A DNA stretch of 64,000 nucleotides, from contig JBANDB010000006.1 of assembly GCA_037576215.1 (NCBI GenBank), forward strand, positions 1,240,001-1,304,000, in the 5' to 3' direction. Origin of the DNA: Armillaria gallica. Taxonomy: Eukaryota; Basidiomycota; Agaricomycetes; Agaricales; Physalacriaceae. Every line of letters starts with the position of its first letter. The stretch's first letter is position 1. Positions 1 through 11,090 of the stretch are shown here, piece by piece. Below the pieces are notes generated by a model. It was not told the origin of the DNA and did no database searches. It was given only the letters and a program-made list of their open reading frames with translations. Both the position numbers and the translations under genes were made by a program.

Positions 1-797
1 TAGAACAGTCTGGATCTGCTGCTTGATAAGCATCTTCGTTCAGTTTCGGGATCGCTTTGGCTCTGCTGCACTTGGTCGATCTCTGATAATTGCGACGCGG
101 CATCCCCCTTGCTCTTAGCAGAGTAAGGGAATCGTTGATGCCAACGGCTGTCAGTGGCGGTGAACGGGACCGCTTGCATGGCTGTATTGATGCATGTTTA
201 ATAATGGAAAGAGGTCAAAGACGTATTCTTACGATAGGGATTGGGGAGGTAGGAGTGGGTAAAGCATCCTGGGTAAAAGTAGAACAGGCAGCAAGCCATC
301 TAATTTCGTCACTGGTAATGGAGCTTCGCGAGTTATTGTCCTATTAAAAGGGATAGGGGAGTCAGACACAACGAAGACACATAGATGGATACCCGCACCT
401 TGAACATGAACGCAATGTTCGGTGACACGAGCGAAAGAAGGAAGGCGGAGAAAAACAAAAAGTGAACGAGGGAAGTTGGCTCACAGACGGGTGGGACCGC
501 AATGCTGAAGAGACGGACAAAAGGCCGATATTTAAGTAGACATACCTAAACCTTGCGATTTACACGTGTGCAAGGGTAATAGAACCTTGCGTACGGAGCA
601 AAGGGCGAGGCGATTAGATGGATCAGACGCATGTCGAACACGATGCCAAAAAGGAGTAAAGGGTGTATAAGGTGTCTATATCATGTGTACTTTGAGGAGT
701 AATACACCGCGGAGGAAAAAAGGACGACGGCCAGGAATATTCTCAGCCGTAGATGCAGCGATGCACTGTGAGGTAAGTGCCTACAGAATCCGCACCA
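1..797. other. No recognisable gene
   Basis: I see no coding signal with family-level similarity here. One open frame of 85 codons (90-347, +) has no recognisable motif and no splice pattern supporting extension. The stretch ends at the stop codon of the mL43 gene on the minus strand, so part of it is probably that gene's 3' region. Confidence 0.4.
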
Positions 798-1265
798 TTA
801 CAGTCTGGGACGTTCGGCATGAAGTCCACTCCAGATGCCCCTGGTGGCTTCCGTCGAGCTTTCCACCGGTTTTTTCAGGGCTCTGATCTTGGCACCCGAT
901 GAATCGAGGAGAAGCTCCACCTTTTTTTCAATGCCGGTGACTTCGAAGCCATTGAGCGGGATGACTTTGTCGCGATTGTTGACTGCGAGTATGATCACGG
1001 AGGGAATCCCGGAAAAAGAAGATAACATACCGTAGTACCCACGAACAATAGGCTCCTTGTAGTTGCGCTGTCTGACCACGACCTCTACATGGGGATTGGC
1101 GCGCGCTAGAGATTCGAGGTGGTTGAGAATGTATGTGCGAGTATTCGCAGAAGAAGGCCATTTGTCGCAGTACTCGAAGACAAGCTTCCGAATTTGCGGG
1201 AGAAACATTCCGTGGCCATTGGCAGGGTACGACCTCAGCTGTCCTCGGAGGAGCGCGGCGACCAT
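798..1265 (-). CDS. MRPL51: Mitochondrial large ribosomal subunit protein mL43 (yeast Mrpl51 family)
   Basis: This is a structural protein of the mitochondrial 54S/39S ribosomal subunit. The protein (139 aa) matches the L51/S25/CI-B8 thioredoxin-like family: 'KLVFEYCDKWPSS' near the N-terminus, then 'HVEVVVRQR' and a basic 'RGYYVNNRDKV' strand. Exons are complement(798..982, 1031..1265). The 48-bp intron has a GTATGT donor and GCAG acceptor, is a multiple of three and contains no stop, so an unspliced reading also stays open; removing it restores the family sequence across YY|VNNRDKV. The start is the ATG at 1265, a few residues before the conserved region, as usual for this family. It shares a 163-bp divergent promoter with the next gene. 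Confidence 0.9.
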   Translation of the reverse strand: MVAALLRGQLRSYPANGHGMFLPQIRKLVFEYCDKWPSSANTRTYILNHLESLARANPHVEVVVRQRNYKEPIVRGYYGMLSSFSGIPSVIILAVNNRDKVIPLNGFEVTGIEKKVELLLDSSGAKIRALKKPVESSTEATRGIWSGLHAERPRL

Positions 1266-1428
1266 CGTGGACGACGAGGGCGACGGGCGCTATGGCGGAC
1301 TCGATGTTATGGGAGAGTGTCGGGGTTTGAATGAATGCTGTCGGAGTTTTGATAGATTGAGACACCGGCTCTCCTTAGCACGCACCAGCTAGGAAATCCA
1401 AAAACATCAAGACGCGACGCGCGCGTAC
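1266..1428. promoter_or_regulatory. Divergent intergenic promoter region
   Basis: These 163 bp separate the start codons of mL43 (-) and the 715-aa orphan (+), so both promoters must lie here or in the neighbouring gene. I do not see a convincing TATA box. Confidence 0.5.
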
Positions 1429-3734
1429 ATGGCTCGTGCTACTCGATCCTCTGCTACCACCGACAGGCTCGATGACGCCGCCGCAACTGCCACCCAACAA
1501 GCTGCCACATCGTCGGCTGCCGTTCTCAAGAAGCGAAAACGTCGCTCAAATTCGCCAGAAAACGACGTCCAGCCAGTGGCCAAACAATCTCGGACCGAAT
1601 ATTCTGAGAAAGAACAAACGCCTTTGCCATTGCCGCCGTCGCTCAAAGATGTTGGAGAGGTACCTCTTAGCTCAGAGGATGCTGGAAAGATTCTCGATGT
1701 CTTGGAAATGTGCGTTTTCTTTCAGCGCTAAAGGCCGTGGAGCTCATTGTCGTCAATATGTAGGACCGATACACAGGGCTTGCTCGACCGCCTCTTTCCT
1801 CTTCCAAACGACCCTTCGTCATCTTCAAATCCTTCATATTCGCTCAGATCCTTACTGCAGAATTCACCACATCATCCCCTGTCTCGTCTCCGAGTGTGTT
1901 GCCAGTGTCTCTTAATTTTCGTTTCTACTCACATACCTTATAGTCGGCCGTACACAACCTGTTTCCTATCTCCAAGTCTCGAGCACGACCCTCTTCCCCC
2001 GCGTCACGGCAGATTCAGTTCTGTAATCTTGCCCTCTCCCTCCTGGACGAAGCTTCTACCCGCTCCGTACAATTTCCATTGGATTCCGAGTCCATTTTCC
2101 CAGTGGACCCAGAACTGCTGCAGGATGAGTTACCAGCGACGTCGGCCTCTGCTATCCAACCGCCGCGCAGGTATGCGCTTGTACAACATCTTCCTCAAGG
2201 TGACTACTGGTCTTCTCTGAATTCGGCTCTACCGGCCCCGTCCTCTGGGGATACTTGCGAGCTGAAGGATCTACCCACTGGGTATGCAGAGCTGGTGTCC
2301 ATATTTCCTTACCAGTACCCCCTTACTCGTACAACACCGCCAAGTCTTGGTTCATATCACAAGAAAGTGATACCATCACAAAAACAAAAGATGCCTATGC
2401 AGAGACGTGCTACCAAAGGCAACTTTCTTGACTATGGCGTTTGGGGAAGTTTCGCGCCTACATTTGAGCTCGAATATGCCGAGATTGGCAGACATCAGCT
2501 TGGCCAAGTTTATTATAACCAAGAAATGAGGAGGAAGGCCGCTGAAGAGAGGCGGAACAAACTGCTTCTGGTTGCTAAGAGAATGGACCAGGAGGATCAC
2601 GCTATGGACGAGGTGGAAGAGATCGAGGAGTGTGGATCAGTCGCGATCGATGTGGAGGGTGAACTCAAGGACATTCTCCCTCCGGAAGAAGTGGAGAATA
2701 TCAAAGCTGCCCTGAACAGTCTGGAAATGCAGAGTTCGGTGGAAGAGCTTCTAGAGCGAAACCGGAAGGCTTTGAATCGGCTCGAAGAGCTCCAACTTTT
2801 GCGACTTCAGAAAGAAGATGGGGGTACGAGTGTTGCCGAAGAAGGATCAGAAGAATGGGAAACAGGTCCGCATCAGGTTCTGATCTTTCTGACTTCATTT
2901 TATTTAACGTTTCGTTTAGCGCAAAGTATCTTGGATTCTTTAATTGTTTTAGCATCATTACGACCGCGCGCTTCTGACTGCGAACCTTCAACTATCATGC
3001 CCGCCGCAGAGACCCTTCATTCACTTCAGCGTACCTTGCCCTTGGCGGACCCTGCCGGCTGGAATGGAACGCTTCCCGCGGCACAAGCAGTTGCCCTCCG
3101 TGACGATTCGACAATCAAATATCGAGCAGGGACTACCGCTTCAGTACCTGCAACAACAGTACCGGCAGCACCAGCACCAGCTGCACCAGCTGCTGCTGTT
3201 ACACCATCCACGCCATTTTCCGGTTTCAACTATCAGTATGCTGCACCCCAGCAAGGTCAATACCGTACACCTACTACGGCCGCTTATGCGGCTACATATC
3301 GACCGGGTTCCACGACGCCTTATTATCCCTCTTCGCAGTACCAGCAGCCAACTCAAGCAGGCCAGAACGCATATTACAGCGCACAGGCTTATGCTGCCAT
3401 ACAAGCTACTGGGCATCAGCCATATGCCTACACAGGTTGGTTCTCGAGCTTTCAACCAAATGCAGGAGGCACCACTTCTGGAAGAGGCACGCCGCAACCT
3501 GCCACAAGTGCAGCGCCAACACCTAGTACTTATGGGTCATTTTTTGCGGCGACTCAGACGGGTACTGCCGCTGCGACACCACCGCCACGGACGCCCGCGG
3601 TGGCAAATACTGTAGTTGGTGCGAAACAGGCACAGTGGGCTGCTGGGTATGCGCAACAACCACCGATGTTACCGCTGCATATGAGGACTGCGCAGAATGG
3701 AGGGACATATCAGGCGAGCACAGCTACCAGATGA
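1429..3734 (+). CDS. Conserved-looking nuclear-type protein, family not recognised
   Basis: I do not recognise this gene. Exons are 1429..1709, 1764..1893, 1944..2865 and 2920..3734 (715 aa). The N-terminus carries a basic KKRKRR motif typical of a nuclear localisation signal. The middle (about residues 200-400) is ordered-looking, with a charged helical stretch rich in E/K/R (likely coiled coil). The last 180 residues or so are low-complexity, rich in Q, A, T, P and Y, resembling a prion-like tail. Intron 1 was placed at GTGCGT...TATGTAG because this joins GKILDVLEM to TDTQGLLDR in frame. The third intron (54 bp) is a multiple of three without stops, so its splicing is likely but not proven. 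The architecture suggests a chromatin or transcription factor, but that is inference only. Confidence 0.7.
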
Positions 3735-4392
3735 CCAGACTGGAGCTTGATGCTTGAGTACCGACACCCATCCCTGAGAAGCTTGAAACTTGTGTCCGTT
3801 GAGGCATTAATAACTTTCCTTTCGTATATTTATATTTTCACTTGAAGATAATTTTCGGTTTTTGACACTCATTTGACGAATAGAATCAAAGTAGCATACT
3901 GTACTTGCATTATACAGAATACGAAATACGCCGCCGTTCCTAGACACAGCGCTCTAACCCTACGAGTCATAGATTGAGACTGATACTAATATGAATGGAA
4001 GATGTTCGACGTCGCCTAGTTCCGCGCTCAACCCAGAGAAGGGCGAGTCCAGACACCTCGACGTCAGGTTCCTCTCGCACACAAAACCACCTCTTCGCTT
4101 CCTTGGAATTAACGTCCTCAAGAAGAGGAAAGTGTAGCCCAACCTAAGCGCCGACCGTCAGGATGGTATAGACAACGGCGGACCTAGGATGGACGAGAGT
4201 GCGTTGGGAAAAGAAGCGAATGAAAAAAAAACTACTTTTTAAGGCCCTGATTTGATGGATGATGTCATGTATAAAACTCACTGGCAAACAGCCTCCTATT
4301 GAGGTGGTAACCTACAAAAACATAACCAGGAACTGACTCTACTAGTATGTGTATAAAATAATATGAAGCAAAGGGAATGAGTACTCTGGAAT
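3735..4392. other. Convergent intergenic region, no gene seen
   Basis: This holds the 3' ends of the orphan gene (+) and PMS1 (-). A 60-codon minus frame at 3960-4142 is basic but matches nothing I know. I see no RNA gene. Confidence 0.4.
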
Positions 4393-7300
4393 TTATGGTA
4401 CGAAAGTAGACCAATTAATCTTCCTCCCGCAGTCTCGCCGTACCTGCTCATGGACCTTCGGTGCCAAGTCACACAGATGCCGCATCGTAGGTCGTCCGTG
4501 AGGACAATTCCATGGTTGATCCATCGTGCCCATGTGATGTACGATCTGAAGAGTAATGGTTAGGCCGAAACGAAGCAAGCAGCAACTGAGCACGCACAGT
4601 CGTCATCTGGCCTTTCGTAAGAGGCATCCCGACCATAACACTCTTACGACACGCTCGCATAGCAAACATTGCTCGCGCCTTAGAGCAGCGGACCATCGTT
4701 CCTGAAGGACGATCGTGCATGAGGTGAATAAGTTCTTCGAGGTCTATGAAGAACTTGTGTTAAGCGCGAGCCAAGGCTCAGAAAGCGCACCCACCTTTCA
4801 TATTGAAGACCGTGCTCTTACTCACAGGTTGTGCGGTCAGGCGAAGTTTCGAGCCAGCCTCCGCGTCTTCCACGTCTTCATATTGGTCGCCTCCCTCGAC
4901 CTCAAACCCATTTTGCTTTAGTATGTCCAGACGCTCTAACGTGAGAAGTTCATCAGCCGCGGTGAGCTCTAGCGGTTGAGGCCTACGTCACAGCAATTAG
5001 AAACAGTATCATGATAGTAATAGAAGGGAAAGGCACCTAAACAACTTCTGCGACCTAATTATCGTCGTTTCTTGAAGCGTTTCGAAGTTGTATTTTTCGT
5101 CTGCAGCATGCTGATCCACGATGAAAAGGTCATCCATCCCATCATCACCCTTCCGTCTCCGGGTCACAATGAATCCGAGATTAAACTGCCCCACTATGTC
5201 CATTTCGGAAAAATCGGACTTGGAGATGACGCGGGATAGAGCGGCTTCGTCGTTGTCGTCGAACTCACTTTTCTTCGTTGAGGAAGACGTCGAATCACGG
5301 GAACAATCCGAAGTCGCTTTCCATCGCTCGACTACACCAGAAAGGTCAAAGCGAAGTCCTATATCACCCTCTCCGTCTTGTGATGTTCGAACAACTTCCG
5401 GCCGGGAGATGGGCCGGGAGTCCTGTAAAGATGAAGGGGTAATCACTTCCATTGGGGTTATATCTTCATCATCAGAGATAAGATCGATGACTTGGGAGTC
5501 GCTTGCTGTAGACATTATACTATTCGTCGTCTCGCCAGTATCCTCTGCCTGTGCAGTTGGTGTAACTTCACCTTCTTCATCATCTTGACCCGCATCTGTA
5601 GCTTTGACATTGTCCTCGGAATCGTCCATCGCGTCATCTTCGTCCTCTTCCGTGGCTTGGTTAACTGTGCTTCCGCTTCGAGCAAATCCGACAAGCATGC
5701 TTCGGAAGGTCAACGTAGCTTGTTTGTTCTTCTTGTCTTCAACCTTCTTGGCCTCGACCGCCTTCGTCTCGAGCTTATTTTGATCGGTGGCCAATGATGC
5801 GGAGGGAACGCTCTTTCCCGATCCAGCTTGATCGTCACTGTTTATTGAATTTTTTCCAGTCGTTCGAGCCCATGATGCAAACAACGTGTTCATGACCACC
5901 TGTTTGTCTTGGCCTTTCCGACTTGTGGCCGACGGTGCCGCCAGGGATGAGACATCTTTTGAGGAAGGCGCTGAGGATGGTTCGATATCCAAAATGATCC
6001 TTTGCGGAGGCGCAATTTCGGTCGATGGAGAGGGCTTAGAGACAGAAGAGGAATATCTGGATGGAGAAGTTTCCATGCCAGTCAACGGAAGTATGTTCTG
6101 GCATTTCGCCTCACTATCGACGTTCTCCTCATCCACGGCTGAGAACGTAGGAGGTTGAGGACGAGAACTCGAACTAGCAACCGAAGAAGATGTTTGGCTG
6201 ATGCTGAGATCTGATGAGAAATCTTGTTCAGAAGTCGCCGTTCGAGACCTTGTCCTGCGCCCCTCGATTTCAGCGTCCTCTAACGACATCGTCCTCTCTC
6301 GTTTTCTGATGCTCAATCGACCCTGCGCTCCCGCAATAGACTCGTGTCGTTGCGAGCTGCTTGTCTGTGTTGATGGTCCGGTATTTGATCGACTTAGCTG
6401 AGAGCTCCCGACCTCATACGTAGAACTTCCAGACGTGAAAAATGTTTGTAGTTTTGACTGCAGAAATGTTAGACTGAAACGATAAAACGGAGAACAAATC
6501 ACTTTCAAGCCCTCCAAGATGGCAACTTCATTATGCAGGAAGAGTGTTCTCTTATCGGGGGTCACATTCACATCATAGGTATCTTAGATTGAAGGTGAGC
6601 GACATAATATCGAATGAGTAGAACGCTAAGTGTACCGGTGGGTATCTCAAAATCAGCCACAACAAAGGGAGCCTGGGAAGTGGTGTTGTGATTGGGGGTA
6701 AATGAGCGATAAACTTCATTGATCGTCTTCTGTATCTGAAAGAGAAAATAAGAGGAGAGCGTTTGCAAAGACGCGTACTTACTTTAGCTAATCCACAGGG
6801 ACGTCCGTTGATGTAGAAGAACTGCCTGTCAGTGCTACTCCTGCCACATCCAGGGGTCGAGATTAGACCACGAATGCACACTTCGACTTCGCTCATCCCT
6901 GAATCGACCTCCTTTCCCCTTCCTCGTTTGCGAATCTGAACACGGGGGATTGAAAATGACACGTCTAAATCTTGTACACCGTCAAGAGACTTGCTACCCC
7001 AGAGGGCAATCACAGAGGCTCGTAACGACGGTAAGCCTTGCGTTTGAATGGGAGTGGATTTCTGTCTGTAAGTTACGTCGTAATGTTACCACACTGATCA
7101 TAGCATGAACACTTACCCCTTGTCTATTTGGTTACTGACGAGAAGTCTGACGCCATTCTTCTTCGTGCACGGAACTAACGCATATGCCTGTAGGAGGGAT
7201 AACGCTTTACCATATTCTCGTTTGGCATTTCGCTCGAATTCCTTTCGCCGAACTGGTAGGGAGGCAAAGAGATTGAGAAGTGTTACTGTTGTTCCGCGCT

Positions 7301-7871
7301 ATAAAGGAATAAATGAAGATAGTCATGTAAGAGGAAAGCAGACACACCTGCCTCGCAACCTTTTTCTTTTCTTTGATTCTTCCATTCTTATCGAGGTCAA
7401 GGATGACGCCTATAGGATCGTCGGCACGAGTCGTTACGGTTACACTCTCGCACATTGCACACAGGGATGACACGGCCTCTCCGCGAAAACCAAATGATGA
7501 TACGGTTGCAAGGTCATCAAACGAAGACAGTTTTGAGGTGTGGTGCTTTAGGCCTGCGATATCGGTAATGTTTCTGATATGGATGAAGAGACGACGTGCT
7601 TACCAATGCTCTCCCAGTCGTCCTCTGCCACTCCGGATCCGCTATCTACGACCTCCACACTCTTGACTCCATAGTTTTTGAACTTGACCTCTGCGAATAA
7701 GAAATGAATACTGTGTGACGACAGAAGTGCCTGAAGTTAACCTATGCTTCCTGCTCCGGCATCGAGACTGTTCTCTACAAGTTCTTTCACGGCTGCCTCA
7801 AGGGAGATAACGACTTGGTTTGAGGTAATCTGGTGTATCGACGCGGTGGGAAGAGCAGTAATCGTTGGCAT
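4393..7871 (-). CDS. pms1: DNA mismatch repair protein PMS1 (MutL-alpha endonuclease subunit)
   Basis: This is the partner of MLH1 in MutL-alpha; after mismatch recognition by MutS it nicks the daughter strand. Exons: complement(4393..4545, 4598..4743, 4795..4982, 5037..6457, 6503..6582, 6636..6735, 6783..7065, 7117..7298, 7348..7553, 7604..7690, 7742..7871), 2976 nt, 991 aa. The GHKL ATPase motifs are present: [19 protein letters not shown] and [11 protein letters not shown] long disordered acidic linker follows. The C-terminal endonuclease site is intact: [12 protein letters not shown] (the DQHA-x2-E-x4-E motif), ACRKSV and CPHGRP. The gene should therefore encode an active nuclease rather than a PMS2-like structural relic. 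The start is ATG 7871, just before the conserved ITSNQVV segment. Intron 6458..6502 is a 45-bp, stop-free multiple of three. Confidence 0.97.
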
Positions 7872-9404
7872 CGCCTTTATTTGGGCCTCCTGGTGGATGC
7901 GGATGAACGCGACAAGCTTAGTCGAATGCCGAGCTGCCGAGGGCTATCACCACGGTCACGGTCATGTGATTAAACCCAACTTCTTTCTTTTCTACTTAAA
8001 AAAAATCTTGTATAAGTATCTGTGCAGATCGACATGCCTGCATCACTACTAAACCGCGAATGTGAGGATGGAGAGAATACTGGTACGAAGGACCTCTGTG
8101 AGAAAACTAGTACATGATATTTAAACCTTGCAATAGCCGCCAACTTAACGTCAACATCTAGTGTTAATTTTATAAATTACTTCGCACTCTCATTCGTCCG
8201 ATTTTCGGCGCCTTCTCAGAGGCAGACAGGGTTCTCGCTCAGTTTGCAAGTACTTAGGATCGGGGTATTACCTCGTATGTCCAGGGATGTCTTGTGCTAT
8301 GACACTGACAGAGAAGGTTATCAGGTGGAGAGAATTTGTAGGTATGAGCGATATGGCGATGCCTGTTTATTAAATTTATTCTGCATTTATTATACACTAT
8401 CTAACAAGACGCGTGCGGTGGAAGTAGTGTCCCAGTCCCTTCCTTTACGAATCTACGTTGTTCCAGTGTGTCGCTGCGTGCAACGTAGGTTTGTGCTCTT
8501 CGCGACGTCACCAGGCAACGCCGATTAGGCAAGTCCTTCTTGAGTGTGTCGGACTGAAAGACCCATGGAAGAAAAGTGTCCGCCACAAACTACGGCACCG
8601 TCTTTGGTATTTTGTGGCGGTTGGCTTCCTTTATTGCTGAATTCATAGTACGATATTGATGTTGTATTTGAAGCTTGAAGCATTGCAATTGTAACTTCAA
8701 GCACGTTCATCAAGAATACTGCAACGTCAAGTTTTCCTTGCGCGTGTCTTCATTCAACGCAATCCAAGTGCTCTCTAATAAACCTTCTAAATGGTGGCAG
8801 ATCCCGCGACGCGCCGGCATTGGATTGTATTGACACAGAAGAATGACATATTGTTCTTTCGGAATCCTTCTGTTCCGGTTTAGAATTCTAACAATCGCCT
8901 GGGGCATGCGAAGAGAGATTTTGGGGCAGGGCAGGGCAGAGGCAGGGCAGGATTTTTGATGCTCTTTGAAGTTTGTGTGACTTGAGATGGCACCTTGATA
9001 AATGGACCCGCTTATTCGGCTCAAAAATGCGTTATTAATGCTGGTGATGATGAAAGAACGTCATCCATAAACGAGATCATGATTCTCCACCTGAGCCGCA
9101 TGAGGACATTGTAGCGAAATGTAGGCTACTCGGGCGACCGATCAGACGGGAAATTCTCTTGAATGTACTTTGTTAACAGGTGTTGGCACAAATGGCAGAC
9201 AGGCAGACACTTACATGTGTATATCTTCATTGCTCCGAAGATAAAGAGGATTATGGTATATAATATCATGGCCGAAAACATTTAGAGATATCCGAGAAAC
9301 TATGAGGAGAAGTTGTGTAGTTACGAATCTAGTCATGGCTCTATTGCGAAATGATGTACTTACCAGCATGCCTGTCAATGGTACGGTAATCATGATTGTA
9401 ATCA
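7872..9404. other. Intergenic, no gene recognised
   Basis: About 1.5 kb between the PMS1 start and the Rab gene stop. Open frames up to about 100 codons occur on both strands (for example 8244-8528 + and 8710-9024 -), but none shows family similarity or a splice pattern. A short GGGCA tandem repeat lies at 8923-8951. Confidence 0.45.
8923..8951. repeat. Short GGGCA tandem repeat
   Basis: The sequence repeats GGGCA about five times with one interruption. It looks like a small microsatellite in intergenic DNA. Confidence 0.7.
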
Positions 9405-10178
9405 TCAACAGGCGCATCCTCCAGCTTCCTGTTCTTGCGCAGTTCCACCAACGAGCTGCACGCCACCTGGGACGCCTCCTTGGCCGCCGTCTGTCCGTTG
9501 CGGGGAGCTTCCACTAACACCTTGTTCGATGATGCGTTCGACAACTTCCGTAAACGCCTCATTTACGCCAATAGACGTCTTCGCCGAGGCCTCTACGAAC
9601 AGGGACCCGATACGCTCAGCGAAGGCGCGACCTTCGGCAGTTGACACCTCGCGCGAAAATTCCTGCAATAACGTCAATGAAAGGACGGAACAATAAGTTG
9701 TATATATACGCACTTTGTCGACCTTATTGCCTACAACCACCCTGACAGGTCCCTCGGCCACGGTGCCCAGATACGTTTCCATCTCCCCTACCCACCTCGG
9801 TAGTGCCTCAAAACTCTCCCTGCTGCTGACATCATACACCAGCACCACTCCTTGCGCGCCCCTGTAGTAGCTTGCAGTTATAGTCCGAAATCGCTCTTGT
9901 CCGGCTGTATCCCATATACTGAGCTTGACCTGTTTACCGTTGCGAAGTGTGAGACGATGTACACGAAAATCGACACCAATGGTGGCGGAGGCTTCATCCT
10001 CTGGTAGCCAAGTTTCGTCAGAGAATCGAAGAAGAAGCGACGACTTTCCAACAGAAGAGTTGCCAATGAGCAGCAGCTTCACATTCGTAGGCGGATTTGG
10101 AGGCGGTGGCATGGTGGTACTGGCAAGGTGGTGGTCCTCTGCAACGAGGGGATGAGCGAATGCGGATATTGACGTCAT
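9405..10178 (-). CDS. Rab-family small GTPase, Rab18-like
   Basis: A prenylated GTPase controlling membrane traffic or lipid-droplet/ER contacts, if the Rab18 assignment is right. Exons: complement(9405..9662, 9714..10178). All G motifs are present: GNSSVGKSS (P loop), ATIGVDF (switch I), WDTAGQERFR (switch II), GNKVDK and EASAKT. The C-terminus ends CAC, a dual geranylgeranylation signal. The 51-bp intron is a multiple of three without stops, and its removal joins NKVDK to EFSREV as in other Rabs. The ATG at 10178 adds 22 residues before MPPPP; the ATG at 10112 has a better context and gives a normal Rab length, so it is the more likely start. The subfamily is judged from the WDTAGQERFRTITASYYRG region and is less certain than the family. 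Confidence 0.9.
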   Translation of the reverse strand: MTSISAFAHPLVAEDHHLASTTMPPPPNPPTNVKLLLIGNSSVGKSSLLLRFSDETWLPEDEASATIGVDFRVHRLTLRNGKQVKLSIWDTAGQERFRTITASYYRGAQGVVLVYDVSSRESFEALPRWVGEMETYLGTVAEGPVRVVVGNKVDKVRIYTTYCSVLSLTLLQEFSREVSTAEGRAFAERIGSLFVEASAKTSIGVNEAFTEVVERIIEQGVSGSSPQRTDGGQGGVPGGVQLVGGTAQEQEAGGCAC

Positions 10179-10386
10179 TATAGTGCACGTGAAACGATAG
10201 GGGCTTCTTCCCCGGACCGTGCAAGGTTCACAAAGTTTTATCGAAGCTCAGTTGAATGTAAATGCATAATTCGAATGAAGCATATCCGTATAGGAAGTTT
10301 TATGGTTCAACGCTCATACGTTCAAACAATATTGAGCGATATTCTGTCGTAATGCTGCAGCACGACGATAGAAGAAAATAGACATT

Positions 10387-10987
10387 TCAAGCGTTAGTTT
10401 GACGCCTGCGCTCTTCCTCCCATCGCGCCTTCATCATCTGCAAGCCTTCGTTCCGGGAACGAAGCATCATAGCTGGAGCCGTAAGCTGAGCTTCCAGGTG
10501 AGGCGGAATCGTAGAGTCATTGCGAATGACCTGTTCATTTATTAGTCAGTGGCGTCCGCTGCCGGTTTAGGTGGGAAAACGTACAGATCCAATGGAGAGG
10601 AAGAAGGAAAACGTTGCCGCACTGTTCAGCATATACATCGAAAGTGTGGAGAGCGTTCCTCGAGTTCCTGCTCCATATCTGTAGATATTTGCACGAGACG
10701 AGAAATGAGCCATCTTGTCCTCGATGCTTTCCAAAGACATACGCACCGGAAGATGCTCCATGACCCAAAGATGAAACCGATGGTCAGACCCACGCCGGCA
10801 CCCATGACAGCGCCCATCCTAAATAATTGAGGTGAAATGCCAGATCAATCTATGCAGAGTCCGCCGGCAAGAAAGGTTCGTACTTCACTGAAAAAAATGA
10901 ATGAAACACGCTCTACTGTCCAGAAAGTAGAAAAGACTAACTTTTATCCCATACTGACGGCTCATTGCGTCGCTGAAATTGGGACAT
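10387..10987 (-). CDS. mgr2: Mgr2/Romo1 family subunit of the TIM23 translocase
   Basis: A small inner-membrane protein that gates lateral release of preproteins from TIM23 (yeast Mgr2; animal Romo1). Exons: complement(10387..10530, 10585..10678, 10747..10818, 10884..10887, 10942..10987), 360 nt, 119 aa. Two glycine-rich membrane helices are visible, GAVMGAGVGLTIGFIFGS and YMLNSAATFSFFLSIGS, matching the family hairpin. The fourth exon in genome order (second in the mRNA) is only 4 nt, TGAA, flanked by CAG and GTACGA. Without it the frame is lost; with it the protein reads SVWDKMKMGAVMG, the expected family sequence. The C-terminal extension of about 45 charged residues after SVIRND is longer than in yeast. 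Confidence 0.9.
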
Positions 10988-11090
10988 TTCGACAAATACA
11001 CTTCACTGCTGGATAAGTTAGATGACCCAAGTAAAAGGTGGTGGTCCGGGTTCAAAAGGTGTCACGCGCCTGGACCTTGTTGGAACTGCC

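Noticed and set aside
9211..9562. Open frames overlapping the Rab gene on both strands
   Set aside because: They are shadows of the Rab coding exon, whose G motifs are unambiguous.
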